Program-made: the position numbers and the translations under genes
Notes under the pieces: generated by a model
Seen by the model: only the letters and a program-made list of their open reading frames with translations
What the model was told of the DNA's origin: nothing
Databases searched by the model: none
Shown: positions 17,570 through 26,439 of the stretch, one piece after another
Position numbering within the stretch: position 1 is the stretch's first letter
How the letters are laid out: every line of letters begins with the position of its first letter
NCBI GenBank assembly: GCA_964449895.1
Contig: CAYVBY010000005.1
Span: 86,516-150,515 of the forward strand
Direction: 5' to 3'
DNA: 64,000 nt
Source of the DNA: Intestinibacter sp964449895
GTDB taxonomy: Bacteria; Bacillota; Clostridia; Peptostreptococcales; Peptostreptococcaceae

Positions 17570-18565
17570 ATGTACAAAGTAACATTAATACCAGGTGATG
17601 GAATAGGTCCAGAAGTTGCAGCAGCTATGGTAAAAGTTGTTGAGGCTACTGGTGTAGATATAGAGTGGGAAAAAGTTGATGCAGGAGCAGGAGTTATAGA
17701 TGAATATGGGACTCCACTTCCTGAACATGTAATAGAAGCTATCAAAAAAAATAAAATAGCTATAAAAGGACCTGTAACTACTCCTGTAGGCAAAGGATTT
17801 AAAAGTGTAAATGTAACACTTAGACAAACTTTAGATTTATATGTAAACTTAAGACCTGTAAAAAGTTTTAAGGGTATAAAATCTAGATACGAGGATATAG
17901 ACTTAGTAATAGTTAGAGAAAATACTGAAGGCTTATATTCAGGTATAGAGCATAAAATAGGTGACTATGGTGCTGAAACTATAAAAATAATAACTAAACC
18001 TGCTTGCGAAAGAATATGTAAATTTGCATTTGATTATGCAAAAGATAACAATAGAAAAAAAGTAACAGGTGTACATAAAGCAAATATCATGAAATTAAGT
18101 GATGGATTATTTTTAGATACATTTAAAAACATAGCAGCTACATATCCTGAAATCAATAGTGATGATTTAATAGTAGATGCAGCTTGTATGAATTTAGTTA
18201 TAAATCCTGAAAAATATGATGTAATGGTTATGCCAAACTTATATGGAGATATAGTTTCTGATTTATGTTCAGGACTTGTAGGAGGCCTTGGAATGATACC
18301 TGGTGCAAATATTGGTAAGGATTATGCTGTATTTGAAGCAGTACATGGCAGTGCTCCTGATATAGCAGGTAAAAACATAGCTAACCCTACAGCAATAATT
18401 CAATCAGCAGTTATGATGCTTAGATATTTAGGAGAACAAGAAGCTGCGGCTAAGATAGAAAATGCACTTACTCAAGTTTTCCTAAAAGGCGAAAACTTAA
18501 CTGGAGATTTAGGTGGAAATGCTACTACTGATGAATTTACAAATGAAATATTAAAATATATATAA
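17570..18565 (+). CDS. icd: NAD-type isocitrate dehydrogenase (isocitrate/isopropylmalate dehydrogenase family)
   Basis: Oxidative decarboxylation of isocitrate to 2-oxoglutarate, by family and context. It has the GDGIGPEV N-terminus, the substrate loop SVNVTLRQTLDLYVNLRP, RENTEGLYSG, the metal-binding D (NLYGDIVSDL) and the cofactor region HGSAPDIAGKNIANP typical of NAD-dependent members. Length 331 aa; SD AGGAGG, 30 bp after the aconitase fragment. It forms the last gene of the operon before a very long terminator. Isopropylmalate or homoisocitrate specificity cannot be excluded from sequence alone. Confidence 0.88.
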   Translation: MYKVTLIPGDGIGPEVAAAMVKVVEATGVDIEWEKVDAGAGVIDEYGTPLPEHVIEAIKKNKIAIKGPVTTPVGKGFKSVNVTLRQTLDLYVNLRPVKSFKGIKSRYEDIDLVIVRENTEGLYSGIEHKIGDYGAETIKIITKPACERICKFAFDYAKDNNRKKVTGVHKANIMKLSDGLFLDTFKNIAATYPEINSDDLIVDAACMNLVINPEKYDVMVMPNLYGDIVSDLCSGLVGGLGMIPGANIGKDYAVFEAVHGSAPDIAGKNIANPTAIIQSAVMMLRYLGEQEAAAKIENALTQVFLKGENLTGDLGGNATTDEFTNEILKYI

Positions 18566-18609
18566 TAAAAAAGAGTATTTTGTAAGTTAAAATCAAATAA
18601 AAATAATTA

Positions 18610-18674
18610 AAAATTTTGTATAAAAATAGCACAAGTTTATTATAAGCTTGTGCTATTTTTATACAAAATTTTTA
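18610..18674. terminator. Very long perfect hairpin, bidirectional terminator
   Basis: The arms match without mismatch for 27 bp and then continue through a wobble pair, flanked by A- and T-runs. It ends the citrate operon. Confidence 0.9.
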
Positions 18675-18706
18675 TAAATTAATATCTTTTATAATTATCT
18701 TGCGCT

Positions 18707-18774
18707 GACAAATATGTATCAGATGGTATTATATTTTGTATAGTTATTTATTTTTATGATAAAATGCTATAATA
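18707..18774 (+). promoter_or_regulatory. Dyad and extended -10 promoter before the zinc-ribbon operon
   Basis: TGACAAATATGTATCA (18707-18722) is an imperfect 16-nt dyad. TGCTATAAT at 18766-18774 is an extended -10 without a good -35. The operator role of the dyad is a guess. Confidence 0.4.
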
Positions 18775-18835
18775 AACTATATAATATTATAAAAAATTAC
18801 TTTGTTTCTTTTATATAAATTATTGGAGGAATACT

Positions 18836-19363
18836 ATGAAAATATTTAACAAAGATATAGAAATATTAGGTGATGACGAAGGTTTTATAATATTTGAATG
18901 TCCATACTGTAAAAGTGAATTTAAAGTATCAGCATATGACCTTCAAAATAAAAGCATATACAACGAATTATTTTGTCCATACTGTGGTTTAACTAAAGAT
19001 ATAAAATATTTTTATACAAAGGAAATAAAAGCAAAAGCGACAAATGTAGGAAAAGCAAATTATAAAACCAAAGGAAATATTTTAGGGATATCTAATTTAA
19101 ATCTAAATCAAGGAGCAAAATTATATAGCAGTAAATCTTTAGATATTAGTTTTTCAAATATAGAAAAGCAAATAGAAAAGGATAAACCTCTTTATAAAAT
19201 AAAAATGGATAATAAAAAACTAGAAAAAGTAAATATTGATAGATTACAGGGAAAAGATTTGAATGAAATTTCCTATCAATGTAGTATATGTGATTCGTCT
19301 GAAAAACTTTTATCAGACGGAAAAACTATATTTTATTGTGCTTATTGTGGGGTGAGTTTGTAA
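18836..19363 (+). CDS. Double zinc-ribbon protein
   Basis: Unassigned 175-aa protein. It has two Cys4 zinc-ribbon-like modules: CPYCKSEF with CPYCGL (residues about 21-51), and CSICDSSE with CAYCGVSL at the very C-terminus. A middle segment (60-140) lacks known motifs. Zinc ribbons usually mediate nucleic-acid or protein contacts. SD GGAGG. The stop overlaps the next start by one base (TAATG), so translational coupling with the 147-aa partner is likely. Confidence 0.7.
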   Translation: MKIFNKDIEILGDDEGFIIFECPYCKSEFKVSAYDLQNKSIYNELFCPYCGLTKDIKYFYTKEIKAKATNVGKANYKTKGNILGISNLNLNQGAKLYSSKSLDISFSNIEKQIEKDKPLYKIKMDNKKLEKVNIDRLQGKDLNEISYQCSICDSSEKLLSDGKTIFYCAYCGVSL

Positions 19364-19806
19364 TGGATTTAAAAGAACTTAGAAAGATTAGTTTTGAATT
19401 TAGAAGAATAAGTAGCGATATGTTAAATTCAATAAGTGATGACAATAATGTATATTTAATAAAGTTTAGAAAATTTATAGAAGACAACAAAATAATAAAA
19501 GACTACATAGATTTAAAAATTAAATATTCAACTATAGATTGGAAAAAATCATTTATAGAAGAAGATTGTGGTTATAAAAGTGTGATAATTCCTGCAAATG
19601 AAAATGACCATATAAAGGCTATGTACGATTATCTTTTAGTTATGACAGATAGAAATAAAAGTTTAAATGGTGAGGCTTTTGATTTTCATTTAGGTCGATG
19701 TAAGGTAAATGAGAGAATACAGTTTTATCTAAACAGAATATTTCTTCCTTTAGTTCACTATATAAATGATTTTTTAATAGAAGAGATGTTAAAATATAGT
19801 GTTTAA
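19363..19806 (+). CDS. Conserved hypothetical protein coupled to the zinc-ribbon gene
   Basis: I do not recognise this 147-aa, mostly helical, charged cytoplasmic protein. I chose ATG 19363, which overlaps the preceding stop by one base and has GGGGTGAG upstream, over the in-frame ATG at 19336 inside the previous gene. No catalytic motif is seen. It is the second gene of a three-gene operon; the MBL gene starts 15 bp later. Confidence 0.65.
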   Translation: MDLKELRKISFEFRRISSDMLNSISDDNNVYLIKFRKFIEDNKIIKDYIDLKIKYSTIDWKKSFIEEDCGYKSVIIPANENDHIKAMYDYLLVMTDRNKSLNGEAFDFHLGRCKVNERIQFYLNRIFLPLVHYINDFLIEEMLKYSV

Positions 19807-19820
19807 AGGGGATATTAAAA

Positions 19821-20624
19821 ATGAGATTGGTAATATTAGTAGATAATTATGCAATAAATGGGAGAAACTTAAAGGGAGAAGGTGGAGCATCTTACTATAT
19901 TGAAGATGAAGATAAAAAATTTTTATTCGATGTAGGAGTATCTGATTTGTTTATGCAAAATGCAAAAAATTTAGGTATAGATTTAAACTATATAGATACT
20001 GTAGTTTTATCACATGGGCATTATGATCATACGACAGGAATAAAACATTTTATAAAAAGCAAAGATAAAAAAATAAATGTAATCTGTCATCCTCTTTCAT
20101 TTAATAAAAAGAAAAGAGAAAATAAAAATATGGGAGCACCATATAGTAAAGTGGAAATCGAAAAAGTTGCAAATATAACTTTTTCAAAAGAGCCTTTAAA
20201 AATAAGCAAAAATATAACTTTCTTGGGAGAGATTCCAAATATAGTTGGATTTGAAAAAAGAAAGCTTATGGGAAAAATTGAAATAGATGGAGAATTTAAA
20301 GATGATTATATATTAGATGATTCTGCTCTTTTATATAAGACAGATGAGGGAATCTACATAATTACAGGATGTTCTCATAGTGGTATATGCAATATAGTAG
20401 AGTATGCAAAACAAGTAGCTAAAGATAAAAGGGTTTTAGGAATTATAGGAGGAACTCATCTTCAAGAGATAAATGAACAGACTAAAAAAACTATAGAATA
20501 TTTCAAAAAAAATAACATAAAAAATTTATACCCATGTCATTGCACAAAATTTTATGTAAGAGCAGAAATGTTTAAAACACTAGATATAAAAGATGCATAT
20601 GTAGGTCTTGAAATAAATTGGTAG
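19821..20624 (+). CDS. MBL-fold metallohydrolase (COG1237, dihydropterin-RFAP-synthase-like)
   Basis: Metallo-beta-lactamase fold enzyme with two-metal motif SHGHYDH near residue 63, TGCSHSGICN near 183 and a late GGTHL and CHC. These match the COG1237 family. The archaeal namesake makes a methanopterin precursor, which is not expected here, so the substrate is unknown. 267 aa; SD AAAGGGG. It has a close paralogue in this window (37025). It closes the zinc-ribbon operon, followed by a terminator. Confidence 0.8.
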   Translation: MRLVILVDNYAINGRNLKGEGGASYYIEDEDKKFLFDVGVSDLFMQNAKNLGIDLNYIDTVVLSHGHYDHTTGIKHFIKSKDKKINVICHPLSFNKKKRENKNMGAPYSKVEIEKVANITFSKEPLKISKNITFLGEIPNIVGFEKRKLMGKIEIDGEFKDDYILDDSALLYKTDEGIYIITGCSHSGICNIVEYAKQVAKDKRVLGIIGGTHLQEINEQTKKTIEYFKKNNIKNLYPCHCTKFYVRAEMFKTLDIKDAYVGLEINW

Positions 20625-20658
20625 AAAAAAAGGAGTAATTTTATTACTCCTTTTTTTA
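20625..20658 (+). terminator. Rho-independent terminator
   Basis: A 15-bp stem (core AGGAGTAAT/ATTACTCCT) with 3-nt loop and T-run. Confidence 0.92.
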
Positions 20659-20811
20659 AGTATATTAATTATAGAAATATAAAATTTAATATAAATTCCT
20701 AGTAGGAAATTATATTAAAAATATAATCAAATTCAATTAATATATTTATACTAAAAAACACAAAAAATATGATACCATATAATTAAAATTCAACAGAAAG
20801 AAGAAATAAAC

Positions 20812-21426
20812 ATGAATGAAAATTACTACGAAAAATTATTAAACATAAATACAAAAGGAAATGAAAATTGGAACAAAACTTCACCACATAATCATCCCTA
20901 TGAACCTACTTTATATAAAGCATTAAATGTATTATTTGAAAACTACAATCTAAATGAAGATGATCATATAGTAGATTTTGGATGTGGAAAGGGAAGACTA
21001 ATATTTTATATAAATTATTATTTTAAATGTTTTGCAACTGGAATAGAATTAAATGAAATTTATTTTAATGAAGCATTACTTAATAAATACCATTACATTC
21101 AAAAAAATAAAAAAATGGAAAATAAAATTGACTTTTACTGTACTTTAGCACAAAATTATAGTATTGATTTACAAGACAATAAATTTTATTTTTTTAATCC
21201 ATTTTCTGTACAAATTTTTATAAATGTTGTAGAAAATATAATGAAATCTTTTGAAAAAAATCCTAGAGATATGGATATTATACTTTACTATCCAAGTGAT
21301 GATTATATCCAATACTTAGAATATAGAACTCCTTTTATACTAAATAAAGAGATTTTATATGATGATTTATATAAAAATGATTTGCGAGAAAAATTTTTAA
21401 TATATAGCTTAAATATAAATTTTTAA
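20812..21426 (+). CDS. SAM-dependent methyltransferase (class I)
   Basis: A 204-aa protein with SAM motif I VDFGCGKGR (residues about 51-59), an acidic residue in the next strand (TGIELNE), and FFNPFS where motif IV is expected. The substrate is unknown. The SD is weak (AGAAAGAAG). It is monocistronic, flanked by an upstream dyad (AATTCCT-AGT-AGGAAATT around 20694-20710) of unknown role. Confidence 0.75.
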   Translation: MNENYYEKLLNINTKGNENWNKTSPHNHPYEPTLYKALNVLFENYNLNEDDHIVDFGCGKGRLIFYINYYFKCFATGIELNEIYFNEALLNKYHYIQKNKKMENKIDFYCTLAQNYSIDLQDNKFYFFNPFSVQIFINVVENIMKSFEKNPRDMDIILYYPSDDYIQYLEYRTPFILNKEILYDDLYKNDLREKFLIYSLNINF

Positions 21427-21487
21427 ATTATAAAAATTAAAGTGCTAAAATGGTAATATAGTATATATATAATTTAGGAGGATAATC

Positions 21488-22147
21488 ATGAAAAATATAA
21501 AAGTAGCAGTAATAGCAGGAACTCCTGTAGATACTAAAATGGGAGTAGATTTTTTAAAATCTAAAAATATAGATGCATATCCTTACTCTGTATCTAAAAA
21601 TCCAAAAGAACAAACTGTATTTCAAACTATGGATATAAATAAAAGAAAAAAAGAACTTATAAAACTTATAAAAAAAATTAAAGAAGATGGTATGGATTTA
21701 ATAATGGTTTATTGTAATTCATTAAGTTCAAGTATAGATTTTGGTGAATTATCAGAACTTGAAAATATATTTATAGTAACACCACTTGATATATATAAAA
21801 CTTTAGCAAAAGATTATACATATATAGCAGTAATAGCTGCAAACAATCAAGCTACAGGTGGTATAGAAAAAACTATAGTAAATGAAAATGGAGAATGTAT
21901 AGTTGTAGGGACAGGAATTCTTTCTTTAGTAATGGATATTGAAAATAAAAAAGATGCAAAAGAAATACTTGAAAATAACTGTATTGAACCATTGCTAAAA
22001 TTTTATGAAGGAATAAATGTACAGGCACTGATTTTAGGTTGCACACATTTTTCATATTTTAGGGAAACTATAAAACAAATGACTACATTAAAAATAATAG
22101 ATCCTGCTGAAAAAATGTATGAAATGATAATTAATTATGAAAAGTAA
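21488..22147 (+). CDS. Aspartate/glutamate racemase-family protein
   Basis: Member of the Asp/Glu/hydantoin racemase fold. The two expected active-site cysteines are visible: MVYCNSLSS near residue 76 and LGCTHFSYF near 183, corresponding to the CNT and GCTH motifs of glutamate racemase. Length 219 aa is close to the aspartate racemase/maleate isomerase type. Substrate not determined; it could be a D-amino-acid-forming enzyme. SD AGGAGG. The amino-acid ABC transporter is the next operon, with its own promoter. Confidence 0.82.
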   Translation: MKNIKVAVIAGTPVDTKMGVDFLKSKNIDAYPYSVSKNPKEQTVFQTMDINKRKKELIKLIKKIKEDGMDLIMVYCNSLSSSIDFGELSELENIFIVTPLDIYKTLAKDYTYIAVIAANNQATGGIEKTIVNENGECIVVGTGILSLVMDIENKKDAKEILENNCIEPLLKFYEGINVQALILGCTHFSYFRETIKQMTTLKIIDPAEKMYEMIINYEK

Positions 22148-22174
22148 AAATGTATAAAATGTTAATTTAGGAAA

Positions 22175-22208
22175 CGAACTATTAATATTCAAACTGTTAT
22201 ATAGTTCG
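22175..22208. repeat. Inverted repeat CGAACTAT / ATAGTTCG
   Basis: An 8-bp perfect dyad with an 18-nt loop just upstream of the transporter promoter. It could be an operator or a weak terminator of the racemase gene (no T-run). Confidence 0.35.
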
Positions 22209-22227
22209 AAATATTAATGTGTAATAA

Positions 22228-22256
22228 TTGACATATTCTGACATATATGATATCAT
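22228..22256 (+). promoter_or_regulatory. Promoter of the amino-acid ABC transporter
   Basis: TTGACA, exact 17-nt spacer, TATCAT, about 60 nt before the substrate-binding-protein start. Confidence 0.7.
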
Positions 22257-22316
22257 TTTCATAAAAAGTGTATATATTTTGAAAATTTCATTTTCAAAAA
22301 AGGAGGTTTTATAAGT

Positions 22317-23147
22317 ATGAAAAAGTTATCAGCAATAGCTTTAGTATTTGTACTAGCATTTAGTACATTATTAGGAGGATGTTCTTCTTCAGATAGTAAT
22401 TCTACAAGTTCAAAAGAAGATACTTCACTAGATTATATCCTAGATAAGGGAGAATTAGTAGTTGGTCTTGATGATGCATTTCCTCCAATGGGATTTAGAG
22501 ATGATGATAACAATATCGTAGGATTTGATATCGATTTAGCTACAGAAGTTGCTAAAAGAATGGATGTGAAAGTTAAATTCCAACCTATAAGCTGGGCAGC
22601 TAAAGAACAAGAAATAGCATCTAAAAATATAGACTGTATATGGAATGGTTTTGGTATAACACCTGAAAGAGAAGAAGCTTTAACTTTATCTAGTCCATAT
22701 CTAGAAAATCCTCAAATATATGTAGTTTTAGCTGATTCTGGTATAAAAACAGAAGCAGATTTAAAAGGTAAAGTAGTTGCAGCACAAAATGGTTCTACTG
22801 CATATTTAACAATAGATAAAAATACTGAACTTAGAGATTCTTTCAAAGAATTTGTAGGTGTTGAAGATAATGTAAAAGCTTTAATGGATTTAGAAGTTGG
22901 TGGATCTGATGCAGTGGCAATGGATACAATAGTTGCTCGTTATTATATGTCTAAAGATCCTAATAAATATAGTATAATAGAAGATACTACTATATTTGAT
23001 GAAAAAGTTGCTGTAGGATTTAGAAAAGGCGACAATGCTTTATGTGAAAAAGTAGAAGAAATATTAAAAGAAATGAAAGCAGATGGAACTTTAGCTCAAA
23101 TAAGTGAAAAATGGTTTGGAAAAGATATAACAACAGTAGAAGACTAA
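22317..23147 (+). CDS. Polar amino-acid ABC transporter, substrate-binding lipoprotein
   Basis: Extracellular solute receptor (SBP_bac_3 family). It has a signal peptide with lipobox LLGGC (Cys near residue 22) and a Ser/Thr-rich linker. The family motifs follow: VGLDDAFPPMGFRDDDN, IVGFDIDLA, and ITPEREEALTLSSPY. Length 276 aa is typical of cystine, glutamine or arginine binders; the ligand is not resolved. SD AAAGGAGG. The permease and ATPase follow, but a hairpin terminator lies in between. Confidence 0.9.
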   Translation: MKKLSAIALVFVLAFSTLLGGCSSSDSNSTSSKEDTSLDYILDKGELVVGLDDAFPPMGFRDDDNNIVGFDIDLATEVAKRMDVKVKFQPISWAAKEQEIASKNIDCIWNGFGITPEREEALTLSSPYLENPQIYVVLADSGIKTEADLKGKVVAAQNGSTAYLTIDKNTELRDSFKEFVGVEDNVKALMDLEVGGSDAVAMDTIVARYYMSKDPNKYSIIEDTTIFDEKVAVGFRKGDNALCEKVEEILKEMKADGTLAQISEKWFGKDITTVED

Positions 23148-23198
23148 TTAATACTCGACTATAAATATTTAAATTCAAATATTATTTATTTTCAAGAG

Positions 23199-23244
23199 AG
23201 GTATCAATTTATAAGTTTTTAACTTAAATATTGATACCTTTTTA
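23199..23244 (+). terminator. Intra-operon terminator
   Basis: Stem AGGTATCAAT with ATTGATACCT, extended by inner pairing and followed by T-run, between the binding-protein and permease genes. Partial read-through would give more receptor than membrane components. Confidence 0.82.
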
Positions 23245-23359
23245 TAGCACATAGGAAATTATAATAAAAAATATTTAAAATATAATTGCCTATATTTATA
23301 AAGATAGACAAAATTTTATTTTAAAATTTTTCTATAATAATAAAAAGGGAGGGATTTAT

Positions 23360-24010
23360 TTGGATTTTGAAAGTATAATGACATTGATAAAACATATGTT
23401 ACCTAGCTCTTTAGTTACATTAGAAATATTTTTTCTAACAATAATCTTTTCATCAATACTTGGGATGTTTGTTGCATTTGGTAGAATGTCAAAATTCGCA
23501 ATTATAAGAATACCTATACAAGCTTTTTTACTTGTAATGAGAGGAACTCCTCTAATACTTCAATTAATGTTTTTCTATTTTGCTCCTTATTATATATTTG
23601 GTGCAACTTTACCAAGATTTGGAGCTGCCATACTAGCATTCACATTAAATTACAGTGCTTACATTGCTGAAATTTATAGAAGTGGTATAGAATCTATACC
23701 AGTTGGTCAATATGAAGCAGCTGCAGTTTTAGGATTTGGAAAAACTGAAACATTTTTCAAAATTATATTACCTCAAGTAGTAAAAAGAATTATTCCACCT
23801 ATGAGTAATGAACTTATGACACTTGTAAAAGATACAGCTTTAGCTCAGGTAATAGGAGTTGCAGAAATATTTAGACTTGCAGGTGCAACAATGTCTGCAC
23901 AATTTTCAACAGTTCCACTTATTGTAGCAGGTGTATTTTATTTAATTATGAATACTGTAGTTGAAAGATTCTGTTTCTATTTAGAAAAGAAACTAAATTA
24001 CTATGAATAG
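23360..24010 (+). CDS. Amino-acid ABC transporter permease
   Basis: Integral membrane subunit (HisM/GlnP family) with about five hydrophobic segments. It carries the ATPase-contact EAA loop (EAAAVLGFGKTETFFKIILP near 130-150) and the RGTPLILQL motif near 62. 216 aa. It begins with TTG, set by GGGAGGG 8 nt upstream. Only one permease is present, so it probably acts as a homodimer. The ATPase follows after 14 bp. Confidence 0.92.
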   Translation: MDFESIMTLIKHMLPSSLVTLEIFFLTIIFSSILGMFVAFGRMSKFAIIRIPIQAFLLVMRGTPLILQLMFFYFAPYYIFGATLPRFGAAILAFTLNYSAYIAEIYRSGIESIPVGQYEAAAVLGFGKTETFFKIILPQVVKRIIPPMSNELMTLVKDTALAQVIGVAEIFRLAGATMSAQFSTVPLIVAGVFYLIMNTVVERFCFYLEKKLNYYE

Positions 24011-24024
24011 GAGGAATATGGCTT

Positions 24025-24786
24025 ATGAAAATTTTATCAGTTGAAAACTTACAAAAAAGCTTCGGCGATTTACAAGTTCTAAAAGATATTTCACTAGATG
24101 TAAATCATGGAGAAATAGTTTCTATAATAGGATCTTCAGGTTCAGGAAAATCTACATTACTTAGATGCATAAATAGATTAGAAACTATTGATGCAGGTAA
24201 AATAACTGTAGATGGAGAAGTAATGGTATCAAGTGAAAATGGATCTGTAAAATATGCAAATAATGACATATTAGATAAAATAAGATTAAAAACAGGATTA
24301 GTTTTTCAAAACTTTAATTTATTTCCGCATTTTACAGTTTTAAAAAATATAACTCAAGCTCCAATTAGAGTAAAGAAAGTACCTAAAGATGTAGCAGAAA
24401 AAGAAGCTATGGATTTACTAAAAAAACTAGGCCTTGCAGACAAAAAAGATAATTATCCTCACCAATTATCAGGTGGGCAAAAACAAAGGGTTGCAATAGC
24501 TAGAGCACTTGCATTAAAACCTGTAGTACTTTTCTTTGATGAACCTACATCAGCACTAGATCCAGAGCTTACAGGAGAAGTTTTAAAAGTTATACGTTCT
24601 CTTGCTGAGATGAATATGACAATGGTAATTGTAACTCATGAAATGTCATTTGCAAGAGATATATCAGATAGAATGATATTTATGGATAAAGGTGTAATTG
24701 TAGAAAATTGTACACCAGAAGAGTTATTTAATTCTAAGAATGAACGTACTAGAGAATTCTTAGGAAAATACCATCAAGGCGTATAA
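24025..24786 (+). CDS. Amino-acid ABC transporter ATP-binding protein
   Basis: GlnQ/HisP-type ATPase energising uptake. Walker A GSSGSGKST is near residue 37, the Q-loop VFQNFNLFPH follows, the signature is LSGGQKQR, and Walker B is DEPTSALDP, with the switch histidine in VTHEM. 253 aa. SD AGGAGG, 10 nt before the ATG. It is the last gene of the transporter operon, directly before a strong terminator. Confidence 0.95.
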   Translation: MKILSVENLQKSFGDLQVLKDISLDVNHGEIVSIIGSSGSGKSTLLRCINRLETIDAGKITVDGEVMVSSENGSVKYANNDILDKIRLKTGLVFQNFNLFPHFTVLKNITQAPIRVKKVPKDVAEKEAMDLLKKLGLADKKDNYPHQLSGGQKQRVAIARALALKPVVLFFDEPTSALDPELTGEVLKVIRSLAEMNMTMVIVTHEMSFARDISDRMIFMDKGVIVENCTPEELFNSKNERTREFLGKYHQGV

Positions 24787-24800
24787 ATATAAAAAAAATT

Positions 24801-24844
24801 AAAATAAAAAAATAAAGGGATTGAACCCTTTATTTTTTTATTTT
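24801..24844. terminator. Bidirectional-type terminator
   Basis: A perfect 19-bp stem (24801-24819 with 24826-24844), with the GGG/CCC core flanked by A- and T-runs. Confidence 0.92.
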
Positions 24845-24895
24845 AATATAAGATATAGAAAGATTTTTAAATATATATTTGTGGAGGAGAAAATT

Positions 24896-25639
24896 TTGGA
24901 TAGAAAGTCGAGATTAAATTTTATTTTTAGAACGATTTTATTTTTTTCATTTCTAGTAATATTTATTAACAATCAAAGTGATGTTATTAAAATATTTAAC
25001 TATAAATTAGTATCTAATATAAAAATTTATCATCTATGTTGGATTTATTTAGTAAATGAAATTTTAGAAGTCGTAATTCCGTTTAGAAGTAAAAATACTT
25101 ATAATGGAAAATTATTTTTAAAGCATTATAAAGAAAAAGAAAATTATAATAAGGAACACTTATTAAAACAAACTAAAGATATCAATAAAAAAGCACTAAA
25201 TATAATAGCATTTTGGATAGGATTAAATGCAATTTTATTTTATGTGTATTTTAGATTAAATTTAGATTCATCATTTGTTATAATGTTATTTTTATTTTAT
25301 TATTGGGCAGATATGGTATGTGTAAATGTATGGTGTCCATTTCATGTAATATTTATGAAAAATAAATGTTGTAATACATGTAGAATTTACAATTGGGATC
25401 GTATAATGTTTTTTACACCTTTTATATTAATACCAAACTTTTGGTCATACTCTTTATTTATACTTGGATTTATAACTGCTATTCAATGGGAATATCAGTT
25501 TAAAAAATATCCAGAAAGATTTTCAAGTATTTCAAACTTAAATTTAAATTGTAGCAATTGTTTAAATGAATGCAGATTTAATAAAAAAAAGGTAAGAGAA
25601 AGAAAAAAAAACATAAAGAGGTGTAAATATGAAAAATAA
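24896..25639 (+). CDS. Cysteine-rich integral membrane protein
   Basis: Unassigned 247-aa protein with four to five hydrophobic helices (around 10-25, 38-55, 100-120, 125-145 and 170-195). It has conspicuous cysteine clusters: WCPFHV then KCCNTCRIYNWD in the middle, and CSNCLNEC near the end, suggesting metal or redox chemistry. I chose TTG 24896 with GGAGGAG upstream; the frame stays open back to 24821, but that would start inside the terminator. It overlaps the SDR gene by 11 bp, so a functional link is likely. Confidence 0.7.
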   Translation: MDRKSRLNFIFRTILFFSFLVIFINNQSDVIKIFNYKLVSNIKIYHLCWIYLVNEILEVVIPFRSKNTYNGKLFLKHYKEKENYNKEHLLKQTKDINKKALNIIAFWIGLNAILFYVYFRLNLDSSFVIMLFLFYYWADMVCVNVWCPFHVIFMKNKCCNTCRIYNWDRIMFFTPFILIPNFWSYSLFILGFITAIQWEYQFKKYPERFSSISNLNLNCSNCLNECRFNKKKVRERKKNIKRCKYEK

Positions 25640-26369
25640 AAAAACAGCTCTAGTAACAGGATCATCTAGAGGAATAGGTAGAGCTATAGCTACTTTATTT
25701 GCTAGAAATGGATATAATGTTGTAATAAATTATAATAAATCAGAAGAAAAAGCAAAAGAGCTTTATGAAATTCTTACAAATGAAGGATTAGAAGTTAGAA
25801 TTTTTAAGGCAGATGTATCAAAGAAAGAAGAAGCAAATGCCCTTGTAAATTATACAATTGGTCAATTTGAAAATATAGATGTACTCGTAAATAATGCAGG
25901 AATTAGTAAACCTTCTTTATTTACTGATATTTCATACGAACAATGGGACGAAGTTATGTCTGTAAATTTAAATTCTGTATTTTATATGACAAAGAAAGCT
26001 CTTCAATATATGCTGCCTAATTTAAGTGGAAAAATAATAAATATTTCTTCTATGTGGGGACTTGTGGGAGGTTCTTTTGAAGTAGATTATTCAGCTTCAA
26101 AAGCTGCTATTATAGGTCTTACAAAAGCATTAGCAAAGGAGCTTGGTCCTTCAAATATTCAAGTAAATGCCATAGCTCCTGGAGTTATAAATACAGATAT
26201 GTTAAATGATTTAAGTGAAGATACCCTTCAAGCTCTAAAAGAAGAAACACCTCTTATGAGAATAGGTGAGCCAGAAGATATAGCAAAATGTGCTTTATTT
26301 TTAGCTGGAGAAGGAGGAGATTTTATTACAGGACAAGTAATAAGTTCTAATGGAGGATTTGTAATATAA
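25629..26369 (+). CDS. Short-chain dehydrogenase, FabG/YmfI-like (EF-P 5-aminopentanone reductase candidate)
   Basis: NAD(P)-dependent SDR with the cofactor loop TGSSRGIGRA near residue 10, NNAG at about 89 and the catalytic YSASK near 155. Length 246 aa. The INISSMWG and VDYSASK surroundings resemble YmfI-type reductases, which reduce a 5-aminopentanone group on elongation factor P, more than acyl-carrier FabG; this is a family-level judgement. No fab genes are near. It is translationally overlapped with the cysteine-rich membrane protein. Confidence 0.8.
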   Translation: MKNKKTALVTGSSRGIGRAIATLFARNGYNVVINYNKSEEKAKELYEILTNEGLEVRIFKADVSKKEEANALVNYTIGQFENIDVLVNNAGISKPSLFTDISYEQWDEVMSVNLNSVFYMTKKALQYMLPNLSGKIINISSMWGLVGGSFEVDYSASKAAIIGLTKALAKELGPSNIQVNAIAPGVINTDMLNDLSEDTLQALKEETPLMRIGEPEDIAKCALFLAGEGGDFITGQVISSNGGFVI

Positions 26370-26410
26370 CTTTCTTGTGAAAAATTACACTATTTTTGTA
26401 ATTTGAATAA

Positions 26411-26439
26411 CTATAGTAATTGTGGTAAAATTACCATAG
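26411..26439. promoter_or_regulatory. Dyad immediately upstream of the Rrf2 gene, probable operator
   Basis: CTATAGTAATT (26411-26421) and AATTACCATAG (26429-26439) are inverted repeats with one mismatch and 7 nt between. The right arm abuts the SD, so binding would block transcription or initiation. Autoregulation is inferred. Confidence 0.55.

Noticed and set aside
24821..24895. Upstream TTG start for the Cys-rich membrane protein
   Set aside because: It would begin inside the preceding terminator hairpin and lacks an SD; TTG 24896 has GGAGGAG.
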